Shown here: positions 22,035 to 36,287 of the stretch, in pieces
Layout: each line of letters opens with the position of its first letter
Position numbering within the stretch: the stretch's first letter is position 1
Origin: Bacillota bacterium
GTDB taxonomy: Bacteria; Bacillota; DTU030; DUMP01
NCBI GenBank assembly: GCA_030154105.1
Contig: JASKKP010000011.1
Coordinates: forward strand, 1 to 54,241
Length of the DNA: 54,241 nucleotides
Direction of reading: 5' to 3'
The notes under the pieces: generated by a model
Told to the model about the DNA's origin: nothing
Databases searched by the model: none
What the model saw: only the letters and a program-made list of their open reading frames with translations
Program-made: the position numbers and the translations under genes

Positions 22035-23420
22035 CTACACTTTCTCCAAAAAGCAGACGACCTCGACATGGTAAGTCTGGGGAAACATGTCCACGGGCTG
22101 GGCCTTGACCGCCTTGAACCCCTGCCCGGCCAAACGGCCCAAGTCGCGCGCCAGGGTGGCCGGGTTACAGGAGACGTACACCAAGCGCTCCGGGGCCAGC
22201 GCCGCCAGGGCGGCCAAGGCCTCGGGCCGACAACCCTGCCGCGGTGGGTCGACCACTACCACCTTCGGCCGGATGCCGCCGGCCAGAAGGCGAGGCAGTA
22301 CTTCCTCTACCTCGCCCAGGTGAAACTGGGCGTTTTCTATCTCGTTCTCCTTAGCGTTTAGGCGAGCATCTTCCACGGCGCTTTCTACGGCTTCGATGCC
22401 GTGCACATAGCGCGCCTTTTCCGCCAGAAAAAGCGCGATCGTGCCGATCCCCGAGTAGGCATCGAGCGCCGTTTCGTTTCCCGTAAGCGCGGCGTACTCG
22501 ATGACCTTTTCGTAAAGTTTTACCGTCTGTGCCGGGTTAACCTGGAAAAAAGACCCGCCGGATATCCGAAAGCGAAAAGGCCCCAGGTATTCACTGATGG
22601 TCGGCCTGCCCCACAGGATATGCCACTCTTCTCCTAGGATGACGTTCGTCTGCCGCGGGTTTACATTGAGAAGGAGGCTTGTCAGGCCGGGTACGCCGGC
22701 CGCCAGCCTTTCTACTAATCGCTTAAGCTGCGGCACGTCTCTATCTTTGCTCACGAGCACAAGCATGAGCTCACCCGTCCGCACGGCCACCCGCACCAAA
22801 AGATGGCGGAGAAAACCGGAACCCGTCGCTTCATCGTAAGCCGGGATCTTAAGCTCGTTCGCTGCCGCCAGAAGGGCCTTGAGCGCCTGGTTGGCCCGCG
22901 GGTGCTGCAGGGGACACTCCTTTATCTCCACCACCCGGTGGCTCCGCGGAGCAAAAAAGCCGGCCACCACCCGGCTTCCCCGCTGGGCCAGGGGGAACTG
23001 GGCCTTATTCCGGTAGGCCCAGGGCCGGTCCATACCCAAGGTCGGGTAAACCTCCACATTTTCCAGTTTCCCAATGTATTTCAGCGCCCGCTCCACCACC
23101 TGCTGCTTGAAGCTGAGCTGCGCCTGGTAGCTTAAGTGCTGTAGCTGGCAGCCGCCGCACTCGGGATAGACGGGGCAGGCAGGTAGAGCGCGGCCGGGTG
23201 CGCTCGCGAGTACCTCCTGTACTAAGGCGCGGGCGTAGCTTTTCTGGACGGAAATAACACCGGCCTTAACCCTTTCCCCCGGCAAGGCCCCGGGGACGAA
23301 CACGGTAAAGCCCTGGTAACGCCCTACCCCTTCACCGTTTGAGGCGAGGTCGGTAATCTCCAGCGTCACCTCCTGGCCGCGCCTCACCGGTAAGGTCCCG
23401 GTCACTTCCCCGTCTCCCAC
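22035..23420 (-). CDS. rlmD: 23S rRNA (uracil-C5)-methyltransferase, RlmD/TrmA family
   Basis: Methylates uracil-C5 in 23S rRNA. An N-terminal TRAM RNA-binding domain (VTLEITDLASNGEGVGRYQGF ... VPGALPGERV) is followed by the Fe-S cysteines CPVYPECGGCQLQHLSYQAQ, the SAM pocket LDAYSGIGTIALFLAEKA, VVVDPPRQGC and the catalytic cysteine in LVYVSCNPATLARD. 461 aa is normal. GTG at 23405 would overlap the upstream stop as GTGA and may be the true start; the longer GTG at 23420 is listed. Firmicutes carry several paralogues, so RlmD versus RlmCD is uncertain. Confidence 0.93.
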   Translation of the reverse strand: MGDGEVTGTLPVRRGQEVTLEITDLASNGEGVGRYQGFTVFVPGALPGERVKAGVISVQKSYARALVQEVLASAPGRALPACPVYPECGGCQLQHLSYQAQLSFKQQVVERALKYIGKLENVEVYPTLGMDRPWAYRNKAQFPLAQRGSRVVAGFFAPRSHRVVEIKECPLQHPRANQALKALLAAANELKIPAYDEATGSGFLRHLLVRVAVRTGELMLVLVSKDRDVPQLKRLVERLAAGVPGLTSLLLNVNPRQTNVILGEEWHILWGRPTISEYLGPFRFRISGGSFFQVNPAQTVKLYEKVIEYAALTGNETALDAYSGIGTIALFLAEKARYVHGIEAVESAVEDARLNAKENEIENAQFHLGEVEEVLPRLLAGGIRPKVVVVDPPRQGCRPEALAALAALAPERLVYVSCNPATLARDLGRLAGQGFKAVKAQPVDMFPQTYHVEVVCFLEKV

Positions 23421-23956
23421 GGCTTGCAGATGATCTCGCGGATCTGGGTCTTTAAGAATTCCCCCGAATAAGCCGGGCGAATTACCAGCGCCGTATCCGC
23501 CCCGCGGCCCGTACCGCCGACGGCGATCACATCCTCACCGTAAGGAATCAGCCCGGCGTCCAAGGCCATTACCGCCACCTCGACCGCCACTTTGGTGCCC
23601 TGCCCGAAAAGGCGGAGCGTATCGGCCACCACCATAGCCGGATCAAAGCCCTTATATGCATTCACAATACCGCGCGTTACACCCCGGAAAAGATGGGTGG
23701 TAGTGAGAACTTTAACTCCCCGCGCGGCGAACTCTTTGCGCGTTTCGGCCGGCATCTCGTCCACATTGGGGCCGCGGAAGCCCACTTGGTGGGTTACGCA
23801 GACCACTTCCAAGCCCTTGTCCAGGAACAGGCGGGCCGTTTCTCCCGTGTTCGAGGCCACAACTACCCGCTTTATCCCGAGTTCTTTAGCCCGGGCAACC
23901 GCCGCTTCCACCGTCGCCTGCGTATTGTCCGGGCCGCTTTTCGCCCAGGTTTTCAT
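23402..23956 (-). CDS. Pyruvate-kinase C-terminal-like (alpha/beta) domain protein
   Basis: 184 aa from ATG 23956, which follows GAGGAGG. It is a free-standing version of the PK C-terminal domain: ARAKELGIKRVVVASNTGETARLF, VVCVTHQVGFRGPNVDEM, then AVEVAVMALDAGLIPYGEDVIAVGGTGRGADTALV. No catalytic TIM-barrel is present, so it is not a kinase by itself. Such stand-alone proteins are common in anaerobes and have no assigned reaction. It overlaps the start of the methyltransferase gene, suggesting co-transcription. Confidence 0.85.
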   Translation of the reverse strand: MKTWAKSGPDNTQATVEAAVARAKELGIKRVVVASNTGETARLFLDKGLEVVCVTHQVGFRGPNVDEMPAETRKEFAARGVKVLTTTHLFRGVTRGIVNAYKGFDPAMVVADTLRLFGQGTKVAVEVAVMALDAGLIPYGEDVIAVGGTGRGADTALVIRPAYSGEFLKTQIREIICKPWETGK

Positions 23957-24120
23957 GCTCCAACCTCCTCGCAGCAATCTTTCTGGTAATACTTTCGTGC
24001 CGAGGCCAAACTTTCCTTCCTGACTCACGTCCGTTTTTGCCATACTAAGGCTAGGTAAACCAAGGCAGCCGAGGCAGCCTATCCTCACGCCCGGCCGCCG
24101 AAAGTAAAGGAGCGACGCTC

Positions 24121-24666
24121 ATGGCTGAAGAAAAGACAGCTGAAGTTTTGGCCGACATTGAAGGCGAGCTCGACCAAAGCCCCGCCCAGCAGCTTCCCGG
24201 AGCGGGCGCCGGCACGCCGGCGGCCCAGGCTCAAGATGAGCTCAGGCAACTCCTAGGCCAGATAGTGGACACCGCCCGCCGCCAAAAGTTAACTTCTGAG
24301 CAAAACACGCAGTCTACGCTGAATCAGGCTTCCACTTCCCTGGCCGACCGGCAGCGCCTTAACCGAATCTTTGCCCGCCTCAGTGCGATCCAACAGGGGC
24401 TGGCCGGTCAAGTCCTTACCCCTAATCTGGCCCAAACATACCTCAGCCAGGTAGATCAGGTGGAAGGAGAGCTGCGCCAGCAAATCCGGGAGACCGATAC
24501 TCAGGTGGCCCAGGGCCTGCAGCAGGCGGTGGCCGCCCTGGCCCAGGCCCAGAGCGCCATGCTGGACGCACAAACTTACGCCCAGCTCGAGCAGCTGGTA
24601 GGGAACCTAAAAGAATCCCTCAGCCAGTGGCAGAGCCAGCCGCCGGCTGGCGCACCGTTACAATGA
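24121..24666 (+). CDS. Hypothetical coiled-coil protein
   Basis: 181 aa, not recognised. Gln/Ala/Leu-rich heptad-like sequence throughout (e.g. LNRIFARLSAIQQGLAGQVL, LAQTYLSQVDQVEGELRQQI), an acidic N terminus and Pro/Gln-rich C terminus; no cysteine and no membrane segment. A clear ribosome site AAAGGAGCG precedes the ATG and a strong terminator follows, so it is a real single gene. Composition resembles the coiled-coil protein at 25676-26131. Confidence 0.75.
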   Translation: MAEEKTAEVLADIEGELDQSPAQQLPGAGAGTPAAQAQDELRQLLGQIVDTARRQKLTSEQNTQSTLNQASTSLADRQRLNRIFARLSAIQQGLAGQVLTPNLAQTYLSQVDQVEGELRQQIRETDTQVAQGLQQAVAALAQAQSAMLDAQTYAQLEQLVGNLKESLSQWQSQPPAGAPLQ

Positions 24667-24673
24667 GGACCGG

Positions 24674-24970
24674 TCACTGCCCGGGCGGCGAGCCGCCCGT
24701 TTCTTTTTGCCGACAGACCGGCTTCTTAAAGCCTAGGCCCAGGTTGCTGCCCACGCCGCCCAGGCGCTCCCTGAGATCCTTCACCCGGCTTTCCGGAAGC
24801 TCGGCCAGCTCGGCCACTTCCCTGTCGTTCATCCCGAGGGAAAAAGCATCGAGCACCGGTCCCAGGCTGGTGCCGAGCTCCCTTTCCAGGGCCGAACAGT
24901 CCACTTTAACCCCACCCTGCTCACTTCGAGGCTTGACCTTGTCTTTTTTCTCGGCGCCGCGCGGTGTCAC
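24674..24970 (-). CDS. Small hypothetical protein coupled to the YetF-like gene
   Basis: 98 aa, no named family. A charged N terminus is followed by a helical segment DAFSLGMNDREVAELAELPESRVKDL, which looks like a helix-turn-helix of the sigma-70 region 4 type, then a Gly/Lys tail. GTG at 24970 overlaps the stop of the upstream DUF421 gene, so translation is coupled. The end overlaps the convergent gene's terminator. Confidence 0.65.
   Translation of the reverse strand: MTPRGAEKKDKVKPRSEQGGVKVDCSALERELGTSLGPVLDAFSLGMNDREVAELAELPESRVKDLRERLGGVGSNLGLGFKKPVCRQKETGGSPPGQ
24682..24708 (+). terminator. Intrinsic terminator after the coiled-coil gene
   Basis: CGGGCGG / CCGCCCG with loop CGAG, followed by TTTCTTTTT on the plus strand. 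Confidence 0.85.
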
Positions 24971-25692
24971 TAACGTTCGCCCCCTTCTTTCAGCTCCACC
25001 TTCAGGCCGCCCAACTCATCCAGACTCGCCCGCCGCACTTCGGCCAGGCGCCGTATACCCTTGGTGCCGAGCTCCCGAACCAGATGCGCCAAACTGAGTC
25101 GTACTTTGTCCAGGTTGGCATAAACTACCTCTCCATTTTCCACCAGCACCGTAGGGGTAAGGCCTTGGGCCGTGCTGATTCCTAGGTCTTTAGGGGTGAG
25201 CGGTTGATTTTCCGGTTTAAGGATAACGCTGAGCTGTCCGTTGGGTTCTAATACCGCCTCCTTTACGTCCCCGATGTTCGTCACGTTCTTTTCACGCAGC
25301 ATAATCAGAAGGTCGGCCATGGATACGCGCTCTCTCTTGAGGTTTTTTGTCACCACTTCGCCGTTTTCAATGAGCACGCTCGGTTTGCCCTGCAAAAAAT
25401 TTTCCAGGCGGCGGCTGCTGAGAACCACTTTGGAGAGGAGATAGTTAAGGAGGGCGATGAGCACCAGGGGAATCAACCCGTGAGTGAAGGGGGTCTTCTC
25501 GTCCTCCATGGGGATGACCACGGCCGACCCCAGAATAATGATAACCAAAAGGTCAAAGGGCGAAAGCTGGCCAATGGTCCGCTTTCCCATGAAGCGGATG
25601 GCCGTAAGCGAAAGGGCAAACAGCACCACCGCTCGAAGCACCAGCCACAGGTCTGATGCATGCAGGTGTAGCAACTTAGCTACAGTCGCCAC
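24970..25692 (-). CDS. DUF421 (YetF/YcaP-type) membrane protein
   Basis: 240 aa. Three membrane helices at ~15-35, 47-60 and 70-88 are followed by a cytosolic domain with the family landmarks RFMGKRTIGQLSPFDLLVIIILGS, GKPSVLIENGEV and two repeats of a small alpha/beta unit (second: TPTVLVENGEVVYANL). The function of YetF-type proteins is not settled; several are sporulation or germination associated in Bacilli. The gene overlaps both neighbours by a few nt, so it is the middle gene of a three-gene operon. Confidence 0.9.
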   Translation of the reverse strand: MATVAKLLHLHASDLWLVLRAVVLFALSLTAIRFMGKRTIGQLSPFDLLVIIILGSAVVIPMEDEKTPFTHGLIPLVLIALLNYLLSKVVLSSRRLENFLQGKPSVLIENGEVVTKNLKRERVSMADLLIMLREKNVTNIGDVKEAVLEPNGQLSVILKPENQPLTPKDLGISTAQGLTPTVLVENGEVVYANLDKVRLSLAHLVRELGTKGIRRLAEVRRASLDELGGLKVELKEGGER

Positions 25693-26131
25693 TTGGCATC
25701 TTTCCCCCCTCTCTGACCAAGGCCCGCGCCCTGGCCAGGCCGTCGGTGATGAAGGCCTGGCGTTTGAGAACGGTGCTCAGGCGCACGGCGCGTACCAGCT
25801 GGGCAACACACTGCTCCAAGGCCTTCTCGCGAGATTGCGCCTGCGCCCTCTCCTCTTCCCAAGCGGTACCCAGGGCGGCGGCCAGGGTCTCCTCCAGCTG
25901 CGGCGCGCCGGCCGGCAGCCTCGCCAACTCCCGGAGCACAGCCTCCAGCTCCGCGCTGTTCTGGGCGCTGGTTATCCCTTCGCCAACTTCGGGCAGAAGA
26001 AGGTTCAAGTTCTGCTCCACCTGGGTGGCTTGGTCGGAAACATCGGCGAGAAGCTTGGTCAGGAGCTGTTTGAGGCGCAGCCTCTCCCCGGCCAGCATTC
26101 CTACGTTTTCCAGTGCCTCGCTCATCGGCAT
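25676..26131 (-). CDS. Hypothetical coiled-coil protein, first gene of YetF operon
   Basis: 151 aa from ATG 26131, placed behind GGAGGAG. Not recognised; predicted long helices (LRLKQLLTKLLADVSDQATQ, LEAVLRELARLPAGA, LVRAVRLSTVLKRQAF) and one C-terminal cysteine pair region. It overlaps the downstream DUF421 gene by 17 nt. A partner or regulator of the membrane protein is plausible from context only. Confidence 0.7.
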   Translation of the reverse strand: MPMSEALENVGMLAGERLRLKQLLTKLLADVSDQATQVEQNLNLLLPEVGEGITSAQNSAELEAVLRELARLPAGAPQLEETLAAALGTAWEEERAQAQSREKALEQCVAQLVRAVRLSTVLKRQAFITDGLARARALVREGGKMPSGDCS

Positions 26132-26213
26132 AAGTAAATCTCCTCCGCCCTTAGGTTCACCGGGCCGGAGGAGAGCTATGCGTGGTGGGAAAGTTCCCAA
26201 GGGCCCCGTAGTA

Positions 26214-27662
26214 TCAGCTGAGTTTCTCTTTTAGCAGTTTATTCACCAGGGCCGGGTTGGCCTTGCCGCGTGTCGCCTTCATCACCTGGCCCACCAGGAA
26301 GGTGAAGGCCTTTTCTTTACCGCCCCGGTAGTCGGCTACCACCGCCGGGTTGGCGGCGAGTACCTCATCGACGATGCGGGCAAGTTCGCCTTCGTCGGAG
26401 ATCTGGACGAGTCCGCGCTCTTTCACGATCTCGGCCGGATCGCGGCCGGTCTTAAAGACCTCTTCGAAGACGTCTTTGGCAATCTTACCGCTGATGGTCC
26501 CTTCCTTAACCAGGCCGAGGAGTTTCGCCAAGTGCTGGGGCGTAAGCGGCGTATCAACAATATCTTTGCCCTCGGCGTTGAGAAGGCGCAGGACTTCGCT
26601 CATGACGAAGTTGCTCACCGCCTTTGGGTCGGGGAAAAGGCGCACGCACTCGTCGTAGAAGTCGGCCAGGGTACGCGAAGCCGTAAGTACCTCGGCATCG
26701 TAGGCCGGCAGGCCGTACTCGCGCTGGAAACGCTCCCGCCGGGCATCGGGAAGTTCGGGAAGGCTCCGGCGGATTTCCTCCACCCAGGCCCGGTCGATGA
26801 TGAGCGGCACCAGGTCCGGGTCAGGGAAGTAACGGTAGTCATGGGCCTCCTCTTTGCCCCGCATCGATACGGTCACCGAACGGTTTTCGTCCCAATGCCG
26901 CGTCTCCTGGACAATTTCTTCGCCGGCCGCCAGGGCCTCCTTTTGGCGCCTTTCTTCGTACTCCAGCCCTTTGAATACGGCGCGGAAAGAATTCATGTTT
27001 TTAATCTCCGTTTTGGTGCCCAGCTCTTTGGCGCCGCGCGGGCGAACGGAGAGGTTGGCGTCGCATCTTAGCGACCCTTCTTCCATTTTGCAGTCGGAGA
27101 CGCCCAGGTACTCCAGGATTGTCTTCAGTTTCATGAGGTAGAGGCGGGCCTCTTCCGGCGAACGGATGTCCGGCTCGCTGACGATTTCGATGAGCGGTAC
27201 GCCGGAACGGTTGAAATCGACCAGGCTGGTGGCGGCGCCGGCGATATCGTCCCCGGCGTGGAGGAGCTTCCCGGCGTCCTCCTCCAGATGAACGCGCTTT
27301 ATCCGAATACGGCGCTTTTCCCCGTTCACCTCAATATCGACGTAGCCGCCGTAGGCCAGCGGCTGGTCATACTGAGAGATCTGATAGGCCTTGGGGAGGT
27401 CGGGGTAGAAGTAGTTCTTGCGGTCGAACTTGCTAAAGGGGGCAATCTCGCAGTTGAGGGCTAGAGCCGCCCGCACGGCGTACTCCAAGGCCTTTTTGTT
27501 GAGCACCGGCAGCACTCCGGGCAGCCCCAGGCAGATGGGGCAGACATGGGTGTTGGGCGGTGCCCCGAACTCGGTGCTGCAGCTGCAGAAGATTTTGCTC
27601 TTCGTGGCCAGCTCTACGTGTACCTCGAGGCCAATGACCGTCTCCAGGTCTTCCTTACGCAT
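26214..27662 (-). CDS. gatB: Aspartyl/glutamyl-tRNA amidotransferase subunit B
   Basis: Kinase/tRNA-binding subunit of GatCAB, which amidates misacylated Glu-tRNA(Gln) and Asp-tRNA(Asn). Signatures: [18 protein letters not shown], zinc-type cysteines CSCSTEFG...[35 protein letters not shown], and the C-terminal YqeY-like tail ([23 protein letters not shown]). ATG at 27662 is 8 nt after GGAGG; GTG at 27671 is too close to that site. It overlaps the gatA stop. Together with gatC and gatA it forms an operon in order C-A-B. Confidence 0.97.
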   Translation of the reverse strand: MRKEDLETVIGLEVHVELATKSKIFCSCSTEFGAPPNTHVCPICLGLPGVLPVLNKKALEYAVRAALALNCEIAPFSKFDRKNYFYPDLPKAYQISQYDQPLAYGGYVDIEVNGEKRRIRIKRVHLEEDAGKLLHAGDDIAGAATSLVDFNRSGVPLIEIVSEPDIRSPEEARLYLMKLKTILEYLGVSDCKMEEGSLRCDANLSVRPRGAKELGTKTEIKNMNSFRAVFKGLEYEERRQKEALAAGEEIVQETRHWDENRSVTVSMRGKEEAHDYRYFPDPDLVPLIIDRAWVEEIRRSLPELPDARRERFQREYGLPAYDAEVLTASRTLADFYDECVRLFPDPKAVSNFVMSEVLRLLNAEGKDIVDTPLTPQHLAKLLGLVKEGTISGKIAKDVFEEVFKTGRDPAEIVKERGLVQISDEGELARIVDEVLAANPAVVADYRGGKEKAFTFLVGQVMKATRGKANPALVNKLLKEKLS

Positions 27663-29142
27663 GCCTCTCACCTCCGGCAGCCCCGGCTAACGGCGGGCGT
27701 TTCTTGTGGTGGTCGGTGCTCTGCTCGTACGCGTAGGCCACTTGAAGGAGCGTGCCCTCGGCAAAGGGCTTACCGAGGAGCTGCATCCCAACCGGCAGGC
27801 CTTCGGCGGTAAAGCCGCAGGGTATGGAGAGCCCGGGGATGCCGGCCAGGTTCACCGGGATGGTGCAGATGTCGCTGAGGTACATCTGGATGGGGTTGTC
27901 CGCCTTCTCCCCGATCTTGAAGGCCGGGGTCGGCGAAGTAGGCGTGATGAGCACATCGTACTTTTCGAAAGCGCGGTCGAAATCCTGCTTGATCAGGGTA
28001 CGCACCTGCTGGGCTTTTTTGTAGTAGGCGTCGTAGTACCCGGAACTTAAAGCATAGGTACCGATGATAATGCGCCGCCGCACCTCGGCACCAAAGCCGC
28101 GGCTGCGCGTTTGCCCGTACATGCTGATGAGGTCCGGCGCGTCCACGCGCAGGCCGTAGCGCACGCCGTCAAACCGGGCCAGGTTGGAAGACGCCTCGGC
28201 CGGCGCCAGGATGTAATAGACCGGGAGGGAGTAATCGGAATGAGGGAGCGAGGTCTCCTCGACCACGGCGCCGAGGCCTTCAAGCACCCGAACGGCGGTC
28301 AAGATTATTTCCTTGACTTCCCGGTCGATCCCCTCGGCAAAGAACTCGCGCGGCAGCCCGATCTTAAGTCCCCTTACCTCTCGGCCGAGGAATTGGGTGA
28401 AATCGGGCACCTCCACGGGAGCAGAAGTGGAATCCATTTTGTCCCAGCCGGATATGACGTTCATAACCAGGGCACAGTCGGTCACATCTTTAGTCAGAGG
28501 CCCGATCTGATCCAGCGAAGAAGCGAAAGCCACCAGGCCAAAGCGGGAAACGCGGCCGTACGTGGGCTTGAGCCCCACCACGGAGCAGAGGGAAGCTGGC
28601 TGGCGGATGGAACCGCCCGTATCGGAGCCCAGGCTGAAAACGGCTTCTCCTGCCGCCACCGCTGCCGCCGACCCGCCGCTGGAGCCGCCAGGCACGCGCT
28701 CCAGATCCCAGGGGTTGCGGGTGGTGAAGAAGGCCGAGTTTTCCGTGGAAGAACCCATGGCAAACTCGTCCAGGTTAGTCTTGCCGATCATCACCGTGCC
28801 GGCTGCGGCCAAGCGTTCGACCACTGTAGCGTCGTAGGGCGGTATAAAGTTTTCCAGGATGCGCGAAGAACAAGTGGTGCGCACAGTGCGCGTGCACATA
28901 TTGTCTTTAACGGCCATCGGGATGCCGGCCAAGGGACCGAGATCCTCACCCCTGGCGCGGGCTTCGTCCACCCGCCTGGCCGCCGCAAGGGCTTCTTCCC
29001 GCGTCACGGTGACGTAAGCGCGCACCGCCGGTTCCACTTCGTCCACGCGCTCAAGCACCGCCTCGGTAAGCTCAGCCGCGCTTATTTCGCGGGCCTTAAG
29101 CAGCCGGCTCAGCTCGTGCGCGGTCAAGTCGTAGATCTCCAC
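27655..29142 (-). CDS. gatA: Aspartyl/glutamyl-tRNA amidotransferase subunit A
   Basis: Amidase-signature glutaminase subunit that supplies ammonia to GatB. The Ser-cisSer-Lys triad is visible: Lys in [10 protein letters not shown], cis-Ser in [14 protein letters not shown] and nucleophile Ser in [14 protein letters not shown]. 495 aa is normal. GTG start after GGAGGCGGC. Confidence 0.98.
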   Translation of the reverse strand: MEIYDLTAHELSRLLKAREISAAELTEAVLERVDEVEPAVRAYVTVTREEALAAARRVDEARARGEDLGPLAGIPMAVKDNMCTRTVRTTCSSRILENFIPPYDATVVERLAAAGTVMIGKTNLDEFAMGSSTENSAFFTTRNPWDLERVPGGSSGGSAAAVAAGEAVFSLGSDTGGSIRQPASLCSVVGLKPTYGRVSRFGLVAFASSLDQIGPLTKDVTDCALVMNVISGWDKMDSTSAPVEVPDFTQFLGREVRGLKIGLPREFFAEGIDREVKEIILTAVRVLEGLGAVVEETSLPHSDYSLPVYYILAPAEASSNLARFDGVRYGLRVDAPDLISMYGQTRSRGFGAEVRRRIIIGTYALSSGYYDAYYKKAQQVRTLIKQDFDRAFEKYDVLITPTSPTPAFKIGEKADNPIQMYLSDICTIPVNLAGIPGLSIPCGFTAEGLPVGMQLLGKPFAEGTLLQVAYAYEQSTDHHKKRPPLAGAAGGERHA

Positions 29143-29157
29143 GCCGCCTCCCCCTCT

Positions 29158-29448
29158 CTACTCTTCAATGATGCGCGGAACCTGGAAGCAACCGTCAGCG
29201 GCCGCCGGGGCGTTTGCCAGCGCCTCTTCCTGGGTGAGCCAGTCGTGGACCTCATCCTCGCGCCAGACGTTCTTCAGGTTAAGTACGTGCGAGGTGGGCG
29301 GAACGCCCTCGGTGTCGATTGCCTGCAGCTTGGCGGCAAACTCCAGGATATCGTTCAGCTGGTGAGTGAACTTTTCTTTTTCCTCCGGGGTGAGCTCGAG
29401 GCGGGCCAAACGCGCCACATGCTCAACCTCGGCCATGCTGATCTTCAT
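29158..29448 (-). CDS. gatC: Aspartyl/glutamyl-tRNA amidotransferase subunit C
   Basis: 96 aa subunit that stabilises GatA-GatB. MAEVEHVARLARLELTPEEKEKF and the C-terminal PPTSHVLNLKNVWREDE belt are typical. The ATG at 29448 follows AAAGGTTGG; the longer frame to 29631 is GC-rich non-coding-like sequence. First gene of gatCAB. Confidence 0.96.
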   Translation of the reverse strand: MKISMAEVEHVARLARLELTPEEKEKFTHQLNDILEFAAKLQAIDTEGVPPTSHVLNLKNVWREDEVHDWLTQEEALANAPAAADGCFQVPRIIEE

Positions 29449-29734
29449 AGAACACCAACCTTTCTCGTTTGCGTGCGCTCGGTAAAAAAGGTAGACGCCC
29501 ATGCCGCAGCCGCACCACCAGACGGCGGAAAACCTCGGCCCTCGGGCATCCCCCGGTGGCGCGAACGACCTGAGGACGAACGAACTCGGCTCGCTCGGGG
29601 CGCGGGCAGAACTCGGCCCTTCGAGCCTCAAACACCGCCCGCGCTCTCCCTCGCTCGCCTGTGTTCTTCTAATGGCGGTACGTAACGCGCCTTGCGGGGG
29701 ATGGCCCTCGGCCTCAGTGCTTTCGAGGTAGAAT
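29449..29734. other. 286-nt GC-rich gap between ligA and gatC
   Basis: No gene recognised. The sequence repeats short GAACTCGGC / ACTCGGC units (about 29580-29635) and CTCGCTCG-type words. I see no terminator with a T-run and no convincing promoter. It could be an untranslated leader of gatCAB or the remnant of a lost gene. Confidence 0.4.
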
Positions 29735-34092
<4,358 letters not shown>

Positions 34093-34184
34093 GCTAAATC
34101 CTCCAGTTCCTGCCGTTACCAGCCCTATTCGGTCATGTCTTTTCCTTTTCGACACCGGCCGCCGGTTTTCCTTTTTCCCTTTAC

Positions 34185-34787
34185 CTAGTGCCGGCGGCGG
34201 GCCAGTTCGGCCAGAACATCCTGGGGCGTGAGGTCCGAGGCAAAGGTGAGGAGGAGGGAGTGGAAGAGGAGGTCTGCCAGCTCCCAGACAAGCTCGTTCT
34301 TGTCCCCGTTCTTGGCGGCAATGATTACCTCGCCAGCCTCTTCCCCCACCTTCTTTAGGATGCGGTCGGCCCCTTGGGCGAGGAGGCGGCTCACGTACGA
34401 CTCCTCGCGCGGGCGCCGGGCGCGGTCTTGGAAGACGGCCCATAACTCGCCGATGAGCTCCGGGCCGAGCCCGGCTTCCCCGCGCAGGCGCCGGAAAAAG
34501 CACGAGCGCTCGCCCGTGTGGCAGGCGGCACCCTTTTGCTCTACTTTCACCAGAATGGCGTCCCCGTCGCAGTCCAAGGCCACTTCCCGCACCTCCTGGC
34601 GGTTACCGGAGGTTTCACCCTTAGGCCAAAGCTCCCCGCGCGAGCGGCTGTAAAACCAGGTACGCCCGCTCTCCAGGGTGCGCTGCAGCGCTTCGCGGTT
34701 CATGTAGGCCAGCATCAGCACCTGGCCGGTCGCCGCATCCTGCACCACGGCCGGCACGAGGCCACGCTCGTCCCATTTTATCTTCAC
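34185..34787 (-). CDS. hisIE: Bifunctional phosphoribosyl-AMP cyclohydrolase / phosphoribosyl-ATP pyrophosphatase
   Basis: Steps 2 and 3 of histidine synthesis. The HisI half (to ~residue 110) shows [40 protein letters not shown] and zinc-ligand [13 protein letters not shown]; the HisE half has [20 protein letters not shown] and [11 protein letters not shown] at 34787 overlaps the hisF stop (GTGA), giving 200 aa; longer starts run into hisF. Last gene of the his operon. Confidence 0.95.
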   Translation of the reverse strand: MKIKWDERGLVPAVVQDAATGQVLMLAYMNREALQRTLESGRTWFYSRSRGELWPKGETSGNRQEVREVALDCDGDAILVKVEQKGAACHTGERSCFFRRLRGEAGLGPELIGELWAVFQDRARRPREESYVSRLLAQGADRILKKVGEEAGEVIIAAKNGDKNELVWELADLLFHSLLLTFASDLTPQDVLAELARRRH

Positions 34788-35557
34788 TCCCTCGTCCACC
34801 GCACGGGCACCCCCTCTCGGGCCAGGTATTCCTTCACTTCTGCGATGCGGTAGCGGCCGTAGTGAAAAATGGAGGCCGCCAGCACGGCGTCCGCCTCGCC
34901 TTCCCGTACCACCTTGAGCAGGTCGGCCGGCGTCCCTGCCCCGCCCGAGGCGATCACGGGGATCCCCACCGCCCGGGCCACAGCCCGCGTAAGCTCCAAA
35001 TCGTACCCGGCACACGTTCCGTCCCGGTCCATGCTGGTGAGGAGAATTTCACCTGCGCCGCGCCGCTCCGCCTCCTCGGCCCAGGCCACCGCGTCCAGCC
35101 CCGTCGGCCGCGTACCGCCGTAGGTGAACACCTCCCAGCCGGTAGCGGGGGCCGGCCGCCGCCGGGCATCGATGGCCACCACAACGCACTGGCTCCCGAA
35201 ACGGGCCGCCGCCTCATCGATCAAGGACGGGTTTTCTACCGCCGCCGTATTAATGGACACCTTATCGGCACCCGCATAAAGGAGGGCGCGGATGTCGCTC
35301 AGGGTGCGGATGCCGCCGCCTACGGTGCAGGGGATGAAGACCGCCTCTGTGGTCCGCGCCACCAAGTCAAGAAGCGCCCGGCGTCCTTCCTGCGAAGCGC
35401 TGATATCGAGGAACACCAGTTCATCGGCGCCTTCCCGGTCGTAGTAGGCGGCGAGTTCTACCGGGTCGCCGGCGTCGCGCAGGTGAAAAAAATTGGTGCC
35501 TTTCACCACCCGCCCGCCTTTTACGTCCAGGCAGGGAATGACCCTTTTAGCGAGCAT
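34784..35557 (-). CDS. hisF: Imidazole glycerol phosphate synthase subunit HisF (cyclase)
   Basis: 257 aa TIM barrel. Catalytic aspartates in [14 protein letters not shown] and VVAIDARR; phosphate sites GGGIR and ASGGAGT. Works with HisH, encoded two genes upstream, using its ammonia. ATG at 35557 follows GAGAGGTGAG. Confidence 0.97.
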   Translation of the reverse strand: MLAKRVIPCLDVKGGRVVKGTNFFHLRDAGDPVELAAYYDREGADELVFLDISASQEGRRALLDLVARTTEAVFIPCTVGGGIRTLSDIRALLYAGADKVSINTAAVENPSLIDEAAARFGSQCVVVAIDARRRPAPATGWEVFTYGGTRPTGLDAVAWAEEAERRGAGEILLTSMDRDGTCAGYDLELTRAVARAVGIPVIASGGAGTPADLLKVVREGEADAVLAASIFHYGRYRIAEVKEYLAREGVPVRWTRE

Positions 35558-35564
35558 GAGCTTC

Positions 35565-36287
35565 TCACCTCTCACAAATCTTTAGCGCCGCCGGGAGGGC
35601 TATAGCGCCCGTATAAAGCGCCCGGCCGAGGATAATACCGGCGATGCCCTCGCCCTCCCGCGCCGCCGCTTTTTCCACGTCTTTTAGCCCCCCGAAGCCG
35701 CCGGCCACCAGCACCGGTCGCCCCGCGGCCTGTGCCACGGCGCAGGCACCGTCCAGGTCGGGGCCGCCCAGGGTGCCGTCGCGCGAGGTGTCGGTGTAAA
35801 TAAACCCCTGCACGCCCAAGGCCGTAAGTTCCTGCGCCAGGGTCACGGCCTTTACCCTGCTTCCCTCTTCCCAGCCGCACGTCCGAACGTACCCGTCGCG
35901 CACGTCGAGAGAAACCAGAACTGCCTCGCCGTAGAGCTTTACGGCAGCCCTCACCAGCTCCGGATCCCGCACCGCCGCCGTGCCCAGAATGAGCCGGCGC
36001 GCTCCCGCCGCGCTCGCCCTAGCCAAGTCCTCCAGCCGCCGCAGGCCGCCGCCGAACTGAATCTCCACCGGATAGGCGGCCGCCATTTCGGCCAGCACGG
36101 CAACGTTCCTCGGCCGGCCCTCCCGTGCCCCGTCGAGATCCACCACGTGCAGCCGCCGGGCACCTTCCGCCGCCCAGCGCCCTGCGGCCGAGAGCGGGTC
36201 GCCGCGGTAAACCTCGGCCTCAAAACGGCCCTGGTAGAGGCGAACGCAGGCACCCCCTCTTAAATCCACAGCCGGGATCACGAGCAT
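35565..36287 (-). CDS. hisA: Phosphoribosylformimino-AICAR phosphate isomerase
   Basis: 240 aa TIM barrel related to His[20 protein letters not shown] with the catalytic Asp, [25 protein letters not shown] and VAGGFGG. It overlaps the end of hisH by 10 nt. Confidence 0.97.
   Translation of the reverse strand: MLVIPAVDLRGGACVRLYQGRFEAEVYRGDPLSAAGRWAAEGARRLHVVDLDGAREGRPRNVAVLAEMAAAYPVEIQFGGGLRRLEDLARASAAGARRLILGTAAVRDPELVRAAVKLYGEAVLVSLDVRDGYVRTCGWEEGSRVKAVTLAQELTALGVQGFIYTDTSRDGTLGGPDLDGACAVAQAAGRPVLVAGGFGGLKDVEKAAAREGEGIAGIILGRALYTGAIALPAALKICER

Noticed and set aside
28111-29685. 524-codon open frame opposite gatA/gatC
   Set aside because: Antisense to gatA and gatC, which have full catalytic motifs and proper starts.
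34145-34172. Hairpin with T-rich tail between hisIE and pcrA as his terminator
   Set aside because: The T-run follows the hairpin on the plus strand, where no gene ends; on the minus strand no T-run follows, so readthrough into pcrA is possible.
34093-34503. N-terminal extension of pcrA to 881 aa
   Set aside because: Reads into hisIE antisense; PcrA proteins begin at MDLLAGLN-type sequence preceded here by GGAGG.
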